Shown here in pieces: positions 33,428 to 41,615 of a DNA stretch of 64,000 nucleotides. Source of the stretch: Candidatus Rubneribacter avistercoris (GTDB lineage Bacteria; Actinomycetota; Coriobacteriia; Coriobacteriales; Eggerthellaceae). The notes under the pieces are model-generated. The model had not been told where the DNA came from. It made no database searches and worked only from the letters and a program-made list of their open reading frames with translations. Position numbers and translations under genes: made by a program. Within the stretch, counting starts at the first letter, position 1. Each line of letters starts with the position of its first letter. The DNA is taken from the NCBI GenBank assembly GCA_019115845.1, contig DXCU01000065.1:34498-98497 (forward strand), in the 5' to 3' direction.

Positions 33428-35218
33428 ATGGCAAGGTTCATCGACGAGACGGGCAGACAGTGGGCCGAGGGCAGGATCAGGGGCCTCGACTTCGCCGAGG
33501 GCGTGTACGGCAAGGTGTGCGCCGTCGAGAGGGACGGCTTGACGCTGGTGGCCAAGGGGTTCAAGCGGTTCGAGGGGGAGCGGGGCTCCTCCGGGGCCGA
33601 GATGCGTCGGGACAGGGAGTATGACCGGCTTGCGAGCTTGGATGGTCTGCGCGGGTACGCGCCGCGCGTGCGCTGCAAAGGCGTGCTCGAGGTGAACGGG
33701 GAAAGCCATCCGGCGTTTCTTATGACCTACGTCGAGGGAGTGAGCTTCGACAGGGCACTTGACGTTTTGGCTGGGTCCGATATAGCCTCCTTGTCGGCAA
33801 GCGAGACGTTGGAGCTTGCCGGGAAGTTGGTCGAGCCGTTCCTTGCAATGGAGCGCGCCGGCGTGGCGCACGGCGATCTGCATGCGGACAACGTTCGGAT
33901 CGTGGTCGAAGCGGTGGGCCGGCCTTCCGTTGCGAGGGTGGGGCTCATCGATTTCGGCAACGCTCGGCAATCGGATGCCGCAGGGCGCAGCCTGTACACT
34001 CCCACCCCAACTGTCAAGCGCAAGATGCCCGGCAGCTTCTGGTTCGAGTCGCCCGAGTCGTTCAGTTGCGATGCGTGCCCGCACAACGAGGGCGCTCGCT
34101 CCAAGCCCAGTTCGAACATGTGGGCCTTCGGAGCACTGCTGTATTACGCCTACTACCGCCATCTTCCGCACGACGGGGCCGCGCGCGCCTACAGCAGCGT
34201 ATGGGGTTCCGAAACAGTGTCGGAAAAGGGCCGCGCGAGCGCCTTGAGAGCGTTTATCGAGGCGAAGGCCGCGCCTCTCGAGCTTCCGATGAGTCCTGGC
34301 GACAATGAGGACAGCTTTCAGGCGCTTTCCGATCTTATCCGCAACACGATGGTGGACGATCCTTCGCGGCGTTGGACGGCGCAGCTGTGCAAGAGGCGGG
34401 TGAAGGAGTTTTCCGAGAGCAGGGCGGCCGAGAGTTGCGATTCGCCCAGACCCCGCCAGTTTTTTTCGGCACAGGGCGGGCGGTGCGGCGCGGGAGGGCA
34501 GGGCGCGGTTTCCAAGAGAACGCTACCGGACGATCCCGGATCAGGGTCGGGGCGACAGGCAGACGGTAAGAAGGCATCCAAAGCGGGCTCCCTCGTTCGC
34601 GCAGGGTTCGTTTGGGCCTTCGCCCATTTTGGCATCCCCCGATGCCAGGCCGCTTTGGGAAGCCGGTACCGGCGGGGAGACGGATTTGCGCAGAACGGCG
34701 CCAAAGCCGTTGCATGGTGCAGCAAGGCTGCCGAACGGGGGAACGCGGCAGCTCAGAGTGAACTGGGCTTTTTGTACGAAAAAGGGATCGGCGTGGCGTG
34801 CGACTACGCAAAGGCTGCCGAACTGTACGCCCAAGCCGCCGAGCGGGGCTGCGTCGAGGCTTTGCGCAACCTGGGTCGTTTGCACTACAGGGGCCTTGGC
34901 GTCGTACGAAGCGACCGGTTGGCCGCCGAGCTGTGGAGCGACGCCGCCGAGCGGGGCGACGCTGCGGCCCAGTGCTGCCTTGGCTATCTGTACGACAAGG
35001 GCCGAGGTGTTGCGAGGAACCGCGTCAAAGCGGTCGAATGGTACGCCAAGGCAGCCGATCAGGGACACGCTGCAGCTCAGTGCAACCTGGCGTATCTGCT
35101 CTATAACGGCTTGGGCGCGGAACGCGACGTTGCCGAGGCGACTCGGCTGTGGCGCCGGGCCGCCGCGCATGGTCATGAGGACGCGCTTGCGGCGTTGGCC
35201 AAGCACGGCCTGGCATAG
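33428..35218 (+). CDS. Protein kinase-like protein with C-terminal Sel1 repeats (kinase 1)
   Basis: Protein of 596 residues. The kinase-like domain (1-300) has a glycine loop (EGVYGKV), Lys43 (LVAKGFKRF), the catalytic loop HGDLHADN with Asp150, LIDFGNAR with Asp175 and a MWAFGALLYY segment. The HGDLH loop is of the type seen in RIO and aminoglycoside kinases, so the protein substrate is inferred. A low-complexity linker leads to about five Sel1 repeats (residues about 407-596; AQSELGFLYEKGIGV type), which usually mediate protein contacts. No convincing membrane helix. First of three tandem paralogues; its 5' 168 bp is nearly identical to kinase 2. Confidence 0.85.
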   Translation: MARFIDETGRQWAEGRIRGLDFAEGVYGKVCAVERDGLTLVAKGFKRFEGERGSSGAEMRRDREYDRLASLDGLRGYAPRVRCKGVLEVNGESHPAFLMTYVEGVSFDRALDVLAGSDIASLSASETLELAGKLVEPFLAMERAGVAHGDLHADNVRIVVEAVGRPSVARVGLIDFGNARQSDAAGRSLYTPTPTVKRKMPGSFWFESPESFSCDACPHNEGARSKPSSNMWAFGALLYYAYYRHLPHDGAARAYSSVWGSETVSEKGRASALRAFIEAKAAPLELPMSPGDNEDSFQALSDLIRNTMVDDPSRRWTAQLCKRRVKEFSESRAAESCDSPRPRQFFSAQGGRCGAGGQGAVSKRTLPDDPGSGSGRQADGKKASKAGSLVRAGFVWAFAHFGIPRCQAALGSRYRRGDGFAQNGAKAVAWCSKAAERGNAAAQSELGFLYEKGIGVACDYAKAAELYAQAAERGCVEALRNLGRLHYRGLGVVRSDRLAAELWSDAAERGDAAAQCCLGYLYDKGRGVARNRVKAVEWYAKAADQGHAAAQCNLAYLLYNGLGAERDVAEATRLWRRAAAHGHEDALAALAKHGLA

Positions 35219-35313
35219 CCGAAAGGACGCTGCGACCGCGTTGCGCAAGGCCCTGGGTGCGGCATGCTAGCATGGCCTCGCACGAGGATGTACATGGAGG
35301 ACGGAGGACGATC

Positions 35314-37596
35314 ATGGCGCGGTTCATCGACGAGGACGGCAACGAATGGGCCGAGGGCAGGATCAGGGGCCTCGACTTCGCCGAGGGCGTGTACGGCAAG
35401 GTGTGCGCCGTCGAGCGGGACGGCTTGACGCTGATGGCCAAGGGGTTCAAGCGGTTCGAGGGGGAGCGGGGCTCCTCCGGGGCCGAGATGCGTCGGGACA
35501 GGGAGTATGACCGGATCTCTCGCATGGACGGCTTGGAGGGGTATGCTCCGCGAGCTTACGGAAAGGGCACGCTGGAGGTTAACGGAGAGCGCATCCCTGC
35601 GTTTCTTATGAGCTATGTTGAGGGAGTGGGCTTCAAAAGGGCTATAGACATTTTAGCTGGGTCGGAAAACGCGCTTTTGTCTGCCGCCGAGGTGCTGGGT
35701 CTTGCCAGGAAGCTGGTGGAGCCGTTTGCTGCGATGGAGCGTTCTGGGGTCGTGCATGGCGATCTGCACACCGAAAACGTTCGCATCGTCCTCTCCACCG
35801 AAGGAAAACCCGTCGTGAAAGGGGCAGGGCTCATCGATTTCGGCAACGCCCGACGGTTGGGTGCCGACGGGCGCAGCTTGTACACTCCCACTCCGGCCGA
35901 GCGGCGTCAAATGCCCGGCAGCTTCTGGTTCGAGTCGCCCGAGTCGTTCAGTTGCGCTGCGTGCCCGTACAACGAGGAGTATCGCTCCAAGCCCAGCTCG
36001 AACATGTGGGCCTTCGGGGCGCTGCTGTACTACGCTTACTATCGCAAGCTTCCACACGATATCGCCGCGCGCGCCTATAGCAGCGTGTGGGGCTCCTTGA
36101 CGGCGACGGAGGAGGCGCGCGTGCGCGCCCTGCAAAACTTCATTGAAGCGAAGGCTATGCCCTTGGGTCTTCCGGTGAATCCTGGTGATGATGCCGAGGA
36201 TTTCAGGATGCTTGCCGAGCTCATTCGCAACACGACGCTCGGCGACCCTGTGAAAAGGTGGACAGCAAAGCAGTGCAGCCAGGCTATGGAAAAATATCTG
36301 ACTGTCAAGGCTTTCAAAGCCTATGCTGTTGCTTCCCCTCATCAAAACGTTGCGAAAGCGTCTGTGCCCCAATCGTCTCAATCGTCGAAGGTCGCTTCGG
36401 ACTCCGGTGCTCGAACTTTGCCGTCCAATGAACAAGCGGTACCGTCCAATGAACAATCGGCATCAAAAAAGATAGCGGGGTCCGTGGAATCGCCATTGTT
36501 GGACGAGGAGCTGGAGTTTGCTGAACCTGCATGGTTGCGGATTTCGGGTAAGAATTTTAGAAGAAGGCAGAAGAGGCTGAAATGGATCGCTAGGCTCGGT
36601 TTTTTTGCGTCCGTCGGTGCCGCGCTCCTTTTAGTGGCGGTGCTCTTCTTTCCCGTGCAGATGCTGGAGGTTCGGTCGTACTTCGGAGATGCGCGTGCGC
36701 AAACGCTTCTCGGACAACGTTATTATTACGGCGATGGCGTTGGGCAGGATTACGAAAGGGCTGCTGAGTTGTTGGGGCGAGCTGTGGCGCAGGGAGACGC
36801 CGCAGCCCAATGTGGCTTGGGTGCCCTGTATGATGACGGTCTCGGTGTCGAGCAGAGTTACGAGAAGGCTGCCGAGCTGTACGGGCAAGCCGCAGTCCAA
36901 GGACAAGCGGATGCCCAGCGCAGATTGGGCAGGCTATATCGCTACGGTCTTGGCGTCCAGCAGAGTTATGAGAAAGCTGTCGAATTGTATACGCAGGCTG
37001 CAAATCAGGGTGATGCTTCGGCTCAATGCAGTTTAGGCGATCTTTACTACGACGGTCTCGGTGTTGAGCAGAATTATGAGCGCGCCGCCGAATTGTACGA
37101 GCAAGCTGCGGCTCAAGGCTATGCTTTAGCTCAAAGTAATCTGGGCTTTCTCTATTACAGTGGACAGGGTGTTGAACAAGATTACGAGAAGGCTGTTGAA
37201 TTTTTAAATCAAGCTGCTGATCAGGGCGACGCCGATGCTCAAGCTAACCTAGGGCGTTTGTATGATGAAGGTCTTGGGGTCGAACAGAACTACGAACGTG
37301 CAGCCGACTTGTATGAATGCGCCGCCGACCGAGGCAGCATTGCAGCTCAATGCAATTTGGGCAATCTGTATTATAGAGGTCTCGGTGTTGAGCAGAGCTA
37401 TGAAAAGGCAGCCGAGCTGTGGAGCCAGAGTGCCGATCAGGGGAATATTACATCTCAGTACAATCTGGGCATTCTCTATTATTACGGTCGAGGCGTTGAG
37501 CAGGACACCGCTAGGGCGGCCGAGCTGTGGCGCCAAGCCGCCGAGCAAGGTGATGAGGATGCTGCCAGTGCGCTGAGCGAGTGCGGTTTGGCGTAA
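35314..37596 (+). CDS. Membrane-anchored protein kinase-like protein with eight Sel1 repeats (kinase 2)
   Basis: Protein of 760 residues. Kinase-like domain at 1-300 with EGVYGKV, MAKGFKRF, HGDLHTEN (Asp150) and LIDFGNAR. A linker rich in Ser/Gln is followed by one hydrophobic helix at about 428-450 (FFASVGAALLLVAVLFFPVQ) and eight 36-residue Sel1 repeats to the end. With the kinase inside the cell, the repeats would be outside, the same topology as a PASTA kinase. GGAGG upstream sets ATG 35314. It probably senses an envelope or extracellular partner; this is inference. Two paralogues flank it. Confidence 0.87.
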   Translation: MARFIDEDGNEWAEGRIRGLDFAEGVYGKVCAVERDGLTLMAKGFKRFEGERGSSGAEMRRDREYDRISRMDGLEGYAPRAYGKGTLEVNGERIPAFLMSYVEGVGFKRAIDILAGSENALLSAAEVLGLARKLVEPFAAMERSGVVHGDLHTENVRIVLSTEGKPVVKGAGLIDFGNARRLGADGRSLYTPTPAERRQMPGSFWFESPESFSCAACPYNEEYRSKPSSNMWAFGALLYYAYYRKLPHDIAARAYSSVWGSLTATEEARVRALQNFIEAKAMPLGLPVNPGDDAEDFRMLAELIRNTTLGDPVKRWTAKQCSQAMEKYLTVKAFKAYAVASPHQNVAKASVPQSSQSSKVASDSGARTLPSNEQAVPSNEQSASKKIAGSVESPLLDEELEFAEPAWLRISGKNFRRRQKRLKWIARLGFFASVGAALLLVAVLFFPVQMLEVRSYFGDARAQTLLGQRYYYGDGVGQDYERAAELLGRAVAQGDAAAQCGLGALYDDGLGVEQSYEKAAELYGQAAVQGQADAQRRLGRLYRYGLGVQQSYEKAVELYTQAANQGDASAQCSLGDLYYDGLGVEQNYERAAELYEQAAAQGYALAQSNLGFLYYSGQGVEQDYEKAVEFLNQAADQGDADAQANLGRLYDEGLGVEQNYERAADLYECAADRGSIAAQCNLGNLYYRGLGVEQSYEKAAELWSQSADQGNITSQYNLGILYYYGRGVEQDTARAAELWRQAAEQGDEDAASALSECGLA
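36697..37560 (+). repeat. Eight 108-bp tandem repeats within the kinase 2 gene
   Basis: Each unit encodes one Sel1 repeat of 36 residues with the core LGxLYYxGLGVEQxYEKAAELY. Units have diverged at third positions, so this is an old protein repeat rather than a DNA satellite. Confidence 0.85.
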
Positions 37597-37656
37597 CGCA
37601 AGCTGGGAGCCGGGTGGGATCGGCCCGAGATCGGATGGAAGGAGCGGAGGTCGGGC

Positions 37657-39258
37657 GTGGCGACGTTCAAGGAAGCCGAAGGCGAAGAGTGGGGTAAGGT
37701 ATCGGCCGGAGGCATCGACTTTTTCTCGGGACGCTATGGCGAGGTGTGCATGGTGTCGCGGGGGAATCTTGCGCTTATCGCCAAGGGCCTGAAAAGGTTT
37801 GACGGAGAGGATTCGGAAGCTGCCAAGCGTCGCAGGGATCGGGAGTACGACCGCATTTTTGCTTTGAGGGGTCTTGAAGGGCACGCGCCGTACGTGTACG
37901 GCAAGGGGGTGCTGGAGGTGAACGGCGCGACGTATCCGGCGTTCCTTATGACGTGCGTGGAAGGAAGGGGGCTTGGCGACGCCATCCGGGTTCTGGCCGG
38001 CTCCGACGACGCGCTTCTGTCTGCCGTCGACGTGCTCAGGCTTGCCGAGAAGATGGCGGAGGCGTTCGCCGCGATGGAGCGTGCCGGCGTCGTGCACGGC
38101 GACCTGCATACCGACAACGTCCGCGTTGCCTTCGACGAATCGGGTGGGGAGCGCCCTCGTGTGAAGAATGTGAGCCTGATAGACTTCGGCAATGCCCGGC
38201 GTTCGGATACCGCCGGACGCAGCATGTACACTCCCACGCCGGCTGACCGGCGTAGAATGCTTGGCAGCTTCCGGTTCGAATCGCCTGAGTCGTTCAGCTG
38301 TGCCGATTACAAGCATCGTGACGAGGGTCGCTCGAAGCCGAGTTCGAACATGTGGGCTTTCGGCGCGCTGCTGTACTATGCCCACTGTCGTCAGCTCCCT
38401 CACGACGACGCTGCGAAAGTTTACGATAACGCTCGGCACTCCGAGTCGGCCTCGGAGCGGGCAGCGGCCCTCAAGGCGTTTCTGGAGGCGAAGCTCGTCC
38501 CGCTCGATCTTTCGAAGAATCCCGACGATGGCGACAGGGATTTCTCGCTGCTGCTTTCCATCGTGCGCAACACGATGGTCGACGATCCTGCGAAAAGGTG
38601 GACGGCAAGGCGGTGCATGGGCGAGATCGAGGCTCATTTCGACAGTCCGACCCCTTCTGTGGAAGCGATGGCCGGCCGGCTTCGCACGATGGCCGACGAG
38701 GGAGTGTCCTCTGCGCAGTACCGTTTAGGCCGCTTGCATGAGAGGGGCCTGGGCGTGAGGCAGGATTACGCCGAAGCGGCCAAACTGTACGAGGAAGCTG
38801 GCCGTCAAGGGCTCCTTCCGGCGCGCAACGATTTGGGCCGATTGTGCGAGGAGGGCCTGGGCGTCGAGCAAGATTGCGATCGGGCTATGAGATTGTACGC
38901 GCAATCGGCAGAACAGGGGCTCGCTTCGGCGCAGTGCAACCTGGGGCGTCTGCACGAGGAAGGGCGTCTTGTCAAGCGGGATTACGCTTTGGCGATCAAG
39001 CAGTACGAAGAAGCCGCCGCGCATCGCTGTGGCGAGGCGGAAAGTCGTTTGGGCAATCTGTACTTTCACGGGCACGGTGTCGAGCGAAGCTACGAGAGGG
39101 CTTTCGAACTGTTTCAAAGCGCCGTTGCGAAGGAGGACGTCCCCGAGGCTTGGTATCGCCTGAGCTACTTGTACAAATACGGTCTTGGCGTGGAGCGGGA
39201 CTACGACAAGGCTGAACAATGCGAAGAGCTCTGGAAGATCGCTTCGCGCAGGTGCTGA
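37657..39258 (+). CDS. Protein kinase-like protein with Sel1 repeats (kinase 3)
   Basis: Protein of 533 residues. Kinase-like domain 1-305 with SGRYGEV, LIAKGLKRF, HGDLHTDN (Asp149) and LIDFGNAR. About five Sel1 repeats follow directly (AQYRLGRLHERGLGVRQDY... to YKYGLGVERDYDKAEQ). There is no membrane helix and the linker is short, so it should be cytoplasmic. GTG 37657 follows GGAAGGAGCGGAGG. It is more diverged from kinases 1 and 2 than they are from one another and lacks the shared 5' block. It ends 69 nt before the stop of a convergent FHA gene. Confidence 0.85.
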   Translation: MATFKEAEGEEWGKVSAGGIDFFSGRYGEVCMVSRGNLALIAKGLKRFDGEDSEAAKRRRDREYDRIFALRGLEGHAPYVYGKGVLEVNGATYPAFLMTCVEGRGLGDAIRVLAGSDDALLSAVDVLRLAEKMAEAFAAMERAGVVHGDLHTDNVRVAFDESGGERPRVKNVSLIDFGNARRSDTAGRSMYTPTPADRRRMLGSFRFESPESFSCADYKHRDEGRSKPSSNMWAFGALLYYAHCRQLPHDDAAKVYDNARHSESASERAAALKAFLEAKLVPLDLSKNPDDGDRDFSLLLSIVRNTMVDDPAKRWTARRCMGEIEAHFDSPTPSVEAMAGRLRTMADEGVSSAQYRLGRLHERGLGVRQDYAEAAKLYEEAGRQGLLPARNDLGRLCEEGLGVEQDCDRAMRLYAQSAEQGLASAQCNLGRLHEEGRLVKRDYALAIKQYEEAAAHRCGEAESRLGNLYFHGHGVERSYERAFELFQSAVAKEDVPEAWYRLSYLYKYGLGVERDYDKAEQCEELWKIASRRC

Positions 39259-39327
39259 AAGGCCGTGCGGTTTAGAGAAGCGCACCGAGGCGGTTTTGGC
39301 AAGCGTGCGCCGAGGCGGTTCTGTCCG

Positions 39328-40446
39328 CTATTCCGCGGAAACCAGGAAAGCGATGCCCGATTCGGCGTCCGGGTAGAAGCCTCCCTTGTCTTTGTTGAAC
39401 GAGGGGCCCAACGCGATGACGTCGCCTATCCGCACCTCGCTGCTTTCTCGGTCCCCATCTCCAATGGGGATGGGAGATACGCGGTCGTTCCGATAGAGCA
39501 AAACCAGGGTCCCGTATGTCGAATCGAGGTCTTGCACGGTCCAGCTTCCGTTTCCGTTGTAGGTGATGCGGACGTGGCGCCTGCTCACGCGCCCCAGCGT
39601 GTTAGGGAGGGTGATGCCGTGCTCGCCGGCTGGGATCTCTCGGCCGATGAAGACGGGATCGCCAACCGGGAAAAGATATTGGTCGCGACGGAGTGTGTAG
39701 CCGGTGTACGATCCGTTGGGAAACGACACTTCTTGCAACAAGAGGGATTTCGCGGCGCCGGCGGGAGCGTGCGCGCCGCCGTGGCGGTAGCGGGGAGTTT
39801 CTCCTGCTCTGAGCGCTTGGTCTGCCGGATCGAAGCAATCGACGTACTGTCCGGGTCCCAGCAGGGCACAGAGCAGGAAGTACGCTATCGTCCTCTTTCG
39901 CTTGCCTGCCTCGTCGCTGTCGTCGGATGCCGCGAGGAATCTCCGGGCCTCTTCGCGAAACACCTCGATGCTCCTGCTGTTGCAGCGAAGCCTCCGTTCG
40001 AAGGCTCTTCCCATTTCCTCGACAAGCCCTTCGTTGAACACCTCGTCGTAGAGAAGAGTTTGGTGCCCATCGTCCGACGCCACGTAGACTGCGTTTCCGG
40101 CTAGCTGCGAGAACGTCTCGTCTTCCACGACTGCGCCCAAGGCTTTTGCCACGGCTTTCTCGAAGCCGTTTTGGGAAAGGTCGATGCCCCAGTTCTCCGC
40201 GAAGGCGGCCAGCTGTTCTTCGCGCGTTTTGTCGCGAACGTCCCTGTTTCTCGACGCGCTGGTCACGGTTTTGGGGAAGATCGCCTGCCAGTAGCGCGTG
40301 ACCGTGCACTCCTTTCCTGTGGACAGGATTCTCGGTCCGAGGACGGGTTTCCCTCCGATGTTTCGCTCCACGTGCCTGCCGGCTTTCTCGACCATTTTGT
40401 TGACGATGATCGAAAGCGTTTCAGAGATTTCGATTGCTGTGGGCAT
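39328..40446 (-). CDS. FHA-domain protein, convergent to the kinase cluster
   Basis: Protein of 372 residues. The first 240 are helical with no recognised domain. A C-terminal FHA domain (about 255-360) shows IGREIPAG, GRVSRRHVRITYNGNGSW and DLDSTYGTLVL; GR and SRRH are intact but the STNG asparagine is Tyr. It lies on the opposite strand, ending against kinase 3, and has its own promoter region near 40450-40500. It probably reads phosphorylation by the neighbouring kinases. Confidence 0.8.
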   Translation of the reverse strand: MPTAIEISETLSIIVNKMVEKAGRHVERNIGGKPVLGPRILSTGKECTVTRYWQAIFPKTVTSASRNRDVRDKTREEQLAAFAENWGIDLSQNGFEKAVAKALGAVVEDETFSQLAGNAVYVASDDGHQTLLYDEVFNEGLVEEMGRAFERRLRCNSRSIEVFREEARRFLAASDDSDEAGKRKRTIAYFLLCALLGPGQYVDCFDPADQALRAGETPRYRHGGAHAPAGAAKSLLLQEVSFPNGSYTGYTLRRDQYLFPVGDPVFIGREIPAGEHGITLPNTLGRVSRRHVRITYNGNGSWTVQDLDSTYGTLVLLYRNDRVSPIPIGDGDRESSEVRIGDVIALGPSFNKDKGGFYPDAESGIAFLVSAE

Positions 40447-40568
40447 TGTGGGTCCTTTCGCCGAGGGAGGCGTTCTTGCAAGGGGCGTCGTTCAGGCGAT
40501 TATACTCCCTTGCGCTCGCTCCTTCGGCGCTTTCGGCTCACGTTCATCGCGCGAAGCTCTGCGAACGT

Positions 40569-40729
40569 GAGCTGGTCACAAATGACGCCCTGTGGCACGC
40601 GCGAGGCCGATTTCGCGCCCTCCGCGCTCCTCGCGCGCAGAGAAATCCCAGGTCGCGAAAATCGCGCGACCCGCCGGCGTGCCGAATCGGTCGTCCGGAG
40701 TGCCACAGGGCGTCATTTGTGACCAGCTC
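40569..40729. repeat. 29-bp perfect inverted repeat with 103-nt spacer
   Basis: Positions 40569-40597 and 40701-40729 are exact reverse complements; the arm begins GAGCTGGTCACAAATGACGC. The spacer has further CG-rich partial complementarity. No reading frame is credible inside. The element lies 70 nt before a small hydrophobic protein gene. A non-autonomous mobile element or a structured leader RNA are both possible. The rest of 40447-40800 holds nothing else recognised. Confidence 0.75.
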
Positions 40730-40800
40730 GCGGGTGACCCCCACCGGCGGCGGTTCCGTGTGCCGGCAGCGCCCTCCCATTTGAAAGGAGGTGACTGCCC

Positions 40801-40926
40801 ATGGATCTGGCGACCGAACCCATCAAGTTTGCCACGGCGATACTTGGCCTGCTCTCGGCTCTGCCTGCTCTTTTGGCCAAAGCGCGAGGTGATGCCCGCA
40901 AGCGCAGGAAGAAAGGCCACCGATAA
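40801..40926 (+). CDS. 41-residue hydrophobic protein with basic tail (possible type I toxin-like peptide)
   Basis: ATG 40801 is preceded by AAAGGAGGTGA at ideal spacing, almost a full complement of the 16S rRNA 3' end. The product has one hydrophobic helix (FATAILGLLSALPALLAKA) and a strongly basic tail (RKRRKKGHR). Small single-span peptides with charged ends are typical of type I toxins and holin-like toxins, but no named family is claimed. A copy of its 3' end lies at 23197-23241. The 29-bp inverted repeat upstream could fold into its messenger. Confidence 0.6.
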   Translation: MDLATEPIKFATAILGLLSALPALLAKARGDARKRRKKGHR

Positions 40927-41041
40927 TCCGGTAGCCTTCTTCGATAGCTAACGGCGCTGTCCAACTCCCAACGCGGGCTGCCGTCGAGTCGTATTGCAGC
41001 ACAAGGATGCGCCGTGCACCGCTTTGTGCCGCTGTTGTCCT

Positions 41042-41099
41042 AAAATGTGCCATGGCAATAGTTTAATAAAAGTATTAAACTATTGCCATGGCACATTTT
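41042..41099. promoter_or_regulatory. 58-nt palindrome spanning the abiEi start codon
   Basis: Arms of 27 nt (41042-41068 and 41073-41099) are exact complements around a 4-nt loop. The abiEi ATG (41088) lies inside the right arm. AbiEi antitoxins repress their operon by binding inverted repeats, so this is the probable operator; in RNA it would also hide the start codon. Confidence 0.75.
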
Positions 41100-41615
41100 G
41101 ATGAGATATACGAGATTGCGGTCGATAACTACGGCCTTATCACCTATGCTCAGGCTCGAGAGGCGGGTCTTGTTGGGGCGGAGCTCAACCGGTATGTCGC
41201 AGATGGTCGGCTTGATAAGCGCGGCTACGGTGTTTATAAACTCACGCGCTATGTTCCCACTGACTACGATCGGTTTGCAGAGGCTGTTGCGCTTGTGGGG
41301 GAGGGCGCATATCTTTACGGCGATGCCGTATTAGCTATGCATGACCTCGCGCTCGTCAATCCCAAATCCATAACGGTGGCGCTTCCTCGACGCTCAAGGA
41401 GAAAGCTACCCGATTGGATTAGGATTGTCGTGCCAAAAATCAACGAAACTCCCAATAGGTACGAAGGCATCCCGTCTCAAAGTGTTGCAGATGCGCTGCG
41501 GGCGTGCAGGGACACAGTGATGAAGGACAGGCTGAGCGAAGCCATCCGTGAAGCGAGAGCTAAAGGGCTTATCACAGCAGCCGAGCAAAAACAGTTGCGC
41601 AAGGAGGTTGTGTGA
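41088..41615 (+). CDS. AbiEi-type antitoxin and autoregulator
   Basis: Protein of 175 residues. The N-terminal winged helix (YGLITYAQAREAGLVGAELNRYVADGRLDKRGYGVYKL) and the following antitoxin domain (YLYGDAVLAMHDLALVNPKSITVALP) match AbiEi. It should block the AbiEii toxin indirectly and repress the operon. It overlaps the toxin gene by 4 nt. Lower GC than the flanking kinase genes suggests acquisition. Confidence 0.85.
   Translation: MAHFDEIYEIAVDNYGLITYAQAREAGLVGAELNRYVADGRLDKRGYGVYKLTRYVPTDYDRFAEAVALVGEGAYLYGDAVLAMHDLALVNPKSITVALPRRSRRKLPDWIRIVVPKINETPNRYEGIPSQSVADALRACRDTVMKDRLSEAIREARAKGLITAAEQKQLRKEVV

Noticed and set aside
36697..37560. Regular 108-bp repeats that might look like a CRISPR or satellite
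   Set aside because: Units are in frame, encode 36-residue Sel1 repeats and differ at third positions; there are no unique spacers.
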